Below, piece after piece: positions 59,791 through 64,000 of a stretch of DNA of 64,000 nucleotides. How positions within the stretch are numbered: position 1 is the first letter of the stretch; each line of letters begins with the position of its first letter. Where the stretch lies: the NCBI RefSeq assembly GCF_016862935.1, contig NZ_BONX01000024.1:1-64000 (forward strand). Reading direction: 5' to 3'. Source of the stretch: Plantactinospora mayteni (GTDB lineage Bacteria; Actinomycetota; Actinomycetes; Mycobacteriales; Micromonosporaceae). The notes beneath the pieces were generated by a model, which worked only from the letters and a program-made list of their open reading frames with translations, had not been told where the DNA came from and ran no database searches. The position numbers were made by a program, and so were the translations under genes.

Positions 59791-61133
59791 CCGCCCCCGC
59801 CTCCGGCCGCTACCACGCCGAGTACGCCTGGCTGCCGGACCGCCCCGAGCCCGACGCCGACGTACTGGTCGAGGTGACCACCGACGGCCGGTTCGGCACG
59901 ATCACTCCCGGCGTACCGGTGCCGCCGCCGGACGCCCGGCGGCTGCCCGGGCTGACCCTGCCGGGGCTGGCCAACGCGCACTCGCATGCCTTCCACCGGG
60001 CTCTGCGCGGGCGCAGCCACGGCAACCGGGGCGACTTCTGGGCCTGGCGCACCGGGATGTACGCGGTCGCCGACCGCCTCGACCCGGAGCGCTACCTCGC
60101 CCTGGCCCGGGCCGCGTACGCCGAGATGGCGCTCGCCGGCATCACCTGCGTCGGCGAGTTCCACTACCTGCACCACACCCCGGACGGCACCCCGTACGCC
60201 GACCCGAACGTGATGAGTACGGCGCTGGTCGAGGCCGCCGCCCAGGCCGGAATCCGGCTCACCCTGCTGGACACCTGCTATCTGACCGCCACCGTGGACG
60301 GCAAGCCGCTGACCGGTCCGCAACTGCGGTTCGGTGACGGCGATGCGGCACGCTGGGCCGAGCGGGCCGCCGCGTTCACCCCGGCCGGCCCGCACGCCCG
60401 GCTCGGCGCGGCGATCCACTCGGTCCGGGCGGTACCGGCCGACCAACTCGCCGAGGTGGCCGGCTGGGCCGCCGACCGGGCCGCCCCGCTGCACCTGCAC
60501 CTCTCCGAGCAACCGGCCGAGAACGAGGCGTGTCTGGCGTACCACGGGAAGAGCCCGACCGCGCTGCTGGCCGAGGCCGGCGTGCTCGGCCCGGCCACCA
60601 CGGCGGTGCACGCCACCCACCTGACCGGGCCGGACGTCCGGGCGCTCGGGCGCAGCGGCACCGGCGCCTGCGTCTGCCCGACCACCGAACGGGACCTGGC
60701 CGACGGGGTGGGGCCGGTCCGCGAGCTGGCCGACGAGGGCAGCCCGATCAGCCTCGGCAGCGACAGTCACGCCGTGGTCGACCTCTTCGAGGAGGCCCGG
60801 GCGCTGGAGCTGGACCTGCGGCTGGCGACCCTGGCCCGGGGTCACTTCACCCCGGCCGAGCTGCTGCCCGCCGCCACCGCCACCGGACATGCCGCGCTGG
60901 GCTGGCCGGACGCCGGCCGGCTGACGCCCGGCGGTCGGGCCGACCTGGTGACCGTCCGGCTGGACAGCGCCCGGACCGCCGGGACACCGCCGGTCGGGAT
61001 CTTCTTCGCGGCCGGCGCCGCCGACGTGACCGACGTGCTGGTCGACGGCCGGCCGGTGGTCCGGGACGGCCGGCACGAGACGCTCGACGTGCCGGCCGAG
61101 CTGGCGGCGGCGATCACGGCGGTGACGCGATGA
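59787..61133 (+). CDS. hutF: Formimidoylglutamate deiminase
   Basis: A 448-residue metal-dependent amidohydrolase turning N-formimino-L-glutamate into N-formylglutamate and ammonia. Motifs: LANAHSHAFHRALRGR (metal-binding HxH), GITCVGEFHYLHHTPDGT, LHLHLSEQPAENEACL and SLGSDSHAVVDLFEEAR. The ATG overlaps the M20 gene by 4 nt. Its presence means the two-step HutF route rather than direct HutG formiminase. Confidence 0.96.
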   Translation: MTAPASGRYHAEYAWLPDRPEPDADVLVEVTTDGRFGTITPGVPVPPPDARRLPGLTLPGLANAHSHAFHRALRGRSHGNRGDFWAWRTGMYAVADRLDPERYLALARAAYAEMALAGITCVGEFHYLHHTPDGTPYADPNVMSTALVEAAAQAGIRLTLLDTCYLTATVDGKPLTGPQLRFGDGDAARWAERAAAFTPAGPHARLGAAIHSVRAVPADQLAEVAGWAADRAAPLHLHLSEQPAENEACLAYHGKSPTALLAEAGVLGPATTAVHATHLTGPDVRALGRSGTGACVCPTTERDLADGVGPVRELADEGSPISLGSDSHAVVDLFEEARALELDLRLATLARGHFTPAELLPAATATGHAALGWPDAGRLTPGGRADLVTVRLDSARTAGTPPVGIFFAAGAADVTDVLVDGRPVVRDGRHETLDVPAELAAAITAVTR

Positions 61134-61252
61134 ACCCGCCGATCGACAACGCCCGGCGAACCGGCCCCGGCGAACCGGACGGTGACGGCGTGAACCCGCT
61201 GATCGACAACGCCGACGAACTAGCCGCAGCGACCCGGACGGTGACCGCGTGA
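61130..61252 (+). CDS. Mini-ORF 1 upstream of hutI (40 codons)
   Basis: Starts with ATGA overlapping the hutF stop; reads [20 protein letters not shown] then [19 protein letters not shown]. It contains two copies of the NPxIDNA... hutI-start-like sequence and ends TGA overlapping the GTG of the next mini-ORF. It is a product of the tandem repeat, not necessarily a functional protein. Confidence 0.45.
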   Translation: MNPPIDNARRTGPGEPDGDGVNPLIDNADELAAATRTVTA

Positions 61253-61311
61253 ACCCGCTGATCGACAACGCCGACGAACTGGTCGCGGCAATCCGGACGG
61301 TGACCGCGTGA
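61249..61311 (+). CDS. Mini-ORF 2 upstream of hutI (20 codons)
   Basis: GTG AAC CCG CTG ATC GAC AAC ... TGA encodes [20 protein letters not shown]. Overlaps the preceding stop and the hutI GTG by 4 nt each. A minimal termination-reinitiation relay into hutI. Confidence 0.45.
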   Translation: MNPLIDNADELVAAIRTVTA

Positions 61312-62480
61312 ACCTGCTGATCGACAACATCGGCGAGCTGGTCACCAACACCGGGATCGGTGAGGGCGGGCCGCTCGGCATCCGCCGCAAGGCGGCGCTG
61401 CTGGTCGAGGAGGGCGAGGTCGCCTGGATCGGGCCGGCACGCTACGCCCCGGCCGCCGACCGACGGATCGACGCCGACGGCCGGGCGGTGCTGCCCGGGT
61501 TCGTGGACAGCCACGCCCACCTGGTCTTCGCGGGCGACCGGGGCGCCGAGTTCGCCGCCCGGATGGCCGGCGAGCCGTACACCGGGGGTGGGATCCGGAC
61601 CACCGTCGCCGCCACCCGGGCCGCCGACGACGACCGGCTCCGCGACACCGTCGGGCGGCTGCGCGCCGAGGCGATGCGGCAGGGCAGCACCACGATCGAG
61701 ATCAAGAGTGGGTACGGGCTCAGCGTCGCCGACGAGGCCCGCTCGCTGCGGATCGCCACCGAGTTCACCCCCGAGACGACGTTCCTCGGCGCCCACGTCG
61801 TGCCGCCGGAGTACGCCGACCGGCCCGACGACTACGTCGGACTGGTCTGCGGGCCGATGCTCCGGGCCGCGCTGCCGTACGCGAAGTGGATCGACGTCTT
61901 CTGCGAGCGGGGTGCCTTCGACGCCGACCACGCGCGGGCGATCCTCACCGTCGGGCAGGCCGCCGGGCTCGGAGTGCGGGTGCACGCCAACCAGCTCGGT
62001 CCCGGGCCGGGGGTGCAGCTCGGGGTGGAGCTGGGCGCGGCCAGCGTCGACCACTGCACCCATCTCTCCGATCTGGACGTCGACGCGCTGGCGATGTCGG
62101 AGACGGTGGCGACGCTGCTGCCCGGCGCCGAGTTCTCCACCCGGTCGCCGTACCCGGACGCGCGGCGGCTGCTGGACGCCGGGGTGACCGTGGCGCTGGC
62201 GACGGACTGCAACCCCGGGTCGTCGTACACCTCGTCGATGCCGTTCTGTGTCGCGCTCGCGGTCCGCGAGATGGGCATGACCCCGGCGGAGGCGGTCTGG
62301 GCGGCCACCGCCGGTGGCGCGCGGGCGCTGCGCCGCCTGGACGCCGGAGTGCTCCGGCCGGGCGTACCGGCCGACCTGAGCATCCTCGACGCGCCCTCTT
62401 TTCTGCACCTGGCCTACCGGCCCGGTGTTCCACTGATCAGCCAGGTCCTGCACAACGGAGTGCCGCAATGTCAACCGTGA
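61308..62480 (+). CDS. hutI: Imidazolonepropionase
   Basis: A 390-residue metal-dependent amidohydrolase converting 4-imidazolone-5-propionate to N-formimino-L-glutamate. Motifs: [20 protein letters not shown] (metal HxH), [47 protein letters not shown] and [18 protein letters not shown]. The GTG start is chosen because it follows the repeat relay and gives the standard N-terminus ([14 protein letters not shown]). The stop overlaps hutH by 13 nt. Confidence 0.96.
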   Translation: MNLLIDNIGELVTNTGIGEGGPLGIRRKAALLVEEGEVAWIGPARYAPAADRRIDADGRAVLPGFVDSHAHLVFAGDRGAEFAARMAGEPYTGGGIRTTVAATRAADDDRLRDTVGRLRAEAMRQGSTTIEIKSGYGLSVADEARSLRIATEFTPETTFLGAHVVPPEYADRPDDYVGLVCGPMLRAALPYAKWIDVFCERGAFDADHARAILTVGQAAGLGVRVHANQLGPGPGVQLGVELGAASVDHCTHLSDLDVDALAMSETVATLLPGAEFSTRSPYPDARRLLDAGVTVALATDCNPGSSYTSSMPFCVALAVREMGMTPAEAVWAATAGGARALRRLDAGVLRPGVPADLSILDAPSFLHLAYRPGVPLISQVLHNGVPQCQP

Positions 62481-64000
62481 CCCGAACCGTCGTCACCGTC
62501 CAGCCCACCGGGATCTCCCCGGCCGACGTGCTGGCGGTGGCCCGGGGCACCGCCACCGTCGCCCTCGATCCGTCCACACTGGACGCTATGGCGGCCAGCC
62601 GGGCGATCGTCGACCGGATCGAGCAGACCGGCCGCCCGGTGTACGGCGTCTCGACCGGGTTCGGCGCGCTCGCCAACACCTTCGTGGCACCGGAGCGGCG
62701 GGCCGAGTTGCAGCACGCGCTGATCCGCTCGCACGCCGCCGGGGTGGGCGCCCCGATGCCCCGCGAGGTGGTCCGGGCGATGATGCTGCTCCGGATCCGC
62801 TCGCTCGCGCTCGGCCACTCCGGGGTACGCCCCGATCTGGCCCAGGCGCTCGCCGACCTGCTCAACGCCGAGATCACCCCGTGGGTACCGGAGCACGGCT
62901 CGCTCGGCGCCTCCGGCGACCTGGCCCCGCTGGCGCACTGCGCGCTGGTGCTGCTCGGCGAGGGCTGGGTGGTCGGCCCGGACGGCAGCCGACAGGACGC
63001 GGCTGTCGCGTTGCGCGCGGCCGGGCTGCGGCCGGTGACACTGGCCGCCAAGGAGGGGCTGGCGCTGGTCAACGGTACCGACGGGATGCTCGGGATGCTG
63101 CTGCTGGCGATCGCCGACGCCGGGCACCTGTTCACGATGGCGGACGTGACGGCGGCACTCGCCATCGAGGCGATGCTCGGCTCGGAGCGGCCGTTCCTGC
63201 CGGAGCTGCACGCGATCCGCCCGCACCCCGGGCAGGCGCGCTCGGCGGCCAACATCCACCGACTGCTCCAGGGTTCGTCCATCATGGACTCCCACCGGGA
63301 CGACCTGTCGCACGCCGTGCAGGACGCGTACTCGATGCGCTGCGCGCCGCAGGTCGCCGGGGCAGCCCGGGACACCCTCGCCTTCGTCGACCAGGTCGCC
63401 GGCCGGGAACTCCGCTCGGTGGTGGACAACCCGGTCGTACTGCCGGACGGCCGGGTGGAGTCGACCGGCAACTTCCACGGCGCCCCGCTCGGCTTCGCCG
63501 CCGACTTCCTGGCCATCGCCGCCGCCGAGGTCGGGGCGATCGCCGAACGCCGGGTCGACCGGCTGCTCGACGTCACCCGGTCCCGGGAGTTGCCGGCGTT
63601 CCTCTCCCCCGATGCCGGGGTCAACTCCGGGCTGATGATCGCGCAGTACACCGCGGCCGGGATCGTCGCGGAGAACCGGCGGCTGGCCGCACCCGCCTCG
63701 GTCGACTCGCTGCCGACCAGTGGCATGCAGGAGGACCACGTCTCGATGGGCTGGGCGGCGGCCAAGAAGCTGCGTACGGTGCTGGAGAACCTGTCCAGCC
63801 TGCTCGCGGTGGAACTGATCGCCGGGGTACGCGGATTGCAGTTGCGGGCCCCGCTGACCCCGTCCCCGGCCGGCCGGGCGGCACTCGCGGCGCTGCGGGA
63901 CGTCGTCGGCGAGCCGGGGCCGGACATCTTCCTCGCCCCGGCGATGGAGGCGGCCCGGGCGGTGGTCGCCGGACCCGAGTTGCGGGCCGCGATCGAGACG
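62468..64000 (+). CDS. hutH: Histidine ammonia-lyase (3' end outside window)
   Basis: 511 codons are present without a stop, near the full family length of about 510-520, so only the last few residues are missing. It deaminates L-histidine to urocanate. Motifs: [17 protein letters not shown] near residue 53, the MIO tripeptide in [33 protein letters not shown], and [13 protein letters not shown]. The MIO forms from Ala-Ser-Gly. Start ATG inside the hutI end. Confidence 0.95.
   Translation, partial: MSTVTRTVVTVQPTGISPADVLAVARGTATVALDPSTLDAMAASRAIVDRIEQTGRPVYGVSTGFGALANTFVAPERRAELQHALIRSHAAGVGAPMPREVVRAMMLLRIRSLALGHSGVRPDLAQALADLLNAEITPWVPEHGSLGASGDLAPLAHCALVLLGEGWVVGPDGSRQDAAVALRAAGLRPVTLAAKEGLALVNGTDGMLGMLLLAIADAGHLFTMADVTAALAIEAMLGSERPFLPELHAIRPHPGQARSAANIHRLLQGSSIMDSHRDDLSHAVQDAYSMRCAPQVAGAARDTLAFVDQVAGRELRSVVDNPVVLPDGRVESTGNFHGAPLGFAADFLAIAAAEVGAIAERRVDRLLDVTRSRELPAFLSPDAGVNSGLMIAQYTAAGIVAENRRLAAPASVDSLPTSGMQEDHVSMGWAAAKKLRTVLENLSSLLAVELIAGVRGLQLRAPLTPSPAGRAALAALRDVVGEPGPDIFLAPAMEAARAVVAGPELRAAIET

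Larger units (their letters stand above)
61130..61366 (+). repeat. 59/60-bp tandem repeats of the hutI start region
   Basis: Four units begin at 61130, 61190, 61249 and 61308 (60, 59, 59 bp and the hutI copy). Each starts RTGAACCCGCTGATCGACAAC-like, followed by a GACGAACT..GG segment and GTGACCGC, and is preceded by a GTGA or ATGA junction. The last is the genuine hutI start. Confidence 0.85.

Overview
The window is very GC-rich with G/C-biased third codon positions, frequent GTG starts, many 4-nt ATGA/GTGA gene overlaps and several TANNNT boxes 6-7 nt before start codons (leaderless style). Together with the gene content (ECF42-type sigma factor with a YCII protein, Tat-secreted proteins, tandem lipoprotein L,D-transpeptidases, oligoribonuclease, CbiMNQO, an actinobacterial hut operon) this points to a filamentous actinomycete, most likely Micromonosporaceae. 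That placement is inference from gene style.

Layout: 1-2.5 kb holds an SRPBCC protein and a YCII-ECF42 sigma module with a matching autoregulatory promoter. At 2.9-6.6 kb lie a secreted metallophosphoesterase-LamG protein and a two-gene unit of a Fic protein and an internally duplicated unknown protein. From 6.6 to 15.2 kb the DNA looks like an accessory or eroded zone: an integrase scar, a methyltransferase, an unrecognised 463-aa protein, a remnant of an ECF41-type sigma factor, a 0.2-kb MITE-like inverted repeat, a LuxR-type regulator with a 22-aa coupled leader ORF, a csoR/copZ/MFS copper locus, and a scar of fused IS630 and IS256 transposase fragments next to an OmpA-like pseudogene.

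15.2-30.6 kb is the main island: a carbohydrate uptake and catabolism cluster. It has an ABC sugar-binding lipoprotein and two permeases (no ATPase, so a shared ATPase elsewhere is likely), two paralogous Gfo/Idh/MocA dehydrogenases, an intact and a metal-ligand-poor amidohydrolase, a class III aminotransferase, a Tat-exported protein, a fumarylacetoacetate-hydrolase-family enzyme, an unusual GAF-less regulator with a cyclase-like middle domain, and NagB-like, SIS and NagA-like enzymes. The combination suggests breakdown of an amino sugar or amino-sugar-containing uronic glycoside that I cannot name. I regard this as the best candidate for an undescribed system. It is followed by a small coupled operon ending in a truncated methyltransferase.

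From 32 kb on the DNA looks like chromosome core: P-loop kinase, tRNA-Lys, two tandem L,D-transpeptidases, tRNA-His, orn, a GT87-type mannosyltransferase, a large low-complexity membrane protein, copper-related ycnI/copCD, a MauE-DsbA-membrane protein operon, cbiMNQO with a probable Nur (nickel) operator, bcp, tRNA-Leu, GNAT, an expansin-like protein, a MOSC protein, a HTH regulator/hydrolase pair, a methyltransferase, and finally an RpiR-type regulator followed by hutU, an M20 hydrolase, hutF, hutI and hutH (the last runs off the window). The hut operon contains a fourfold 59/60-bp tandem repeat of the hutI start region that creates nested mini-ORFs.
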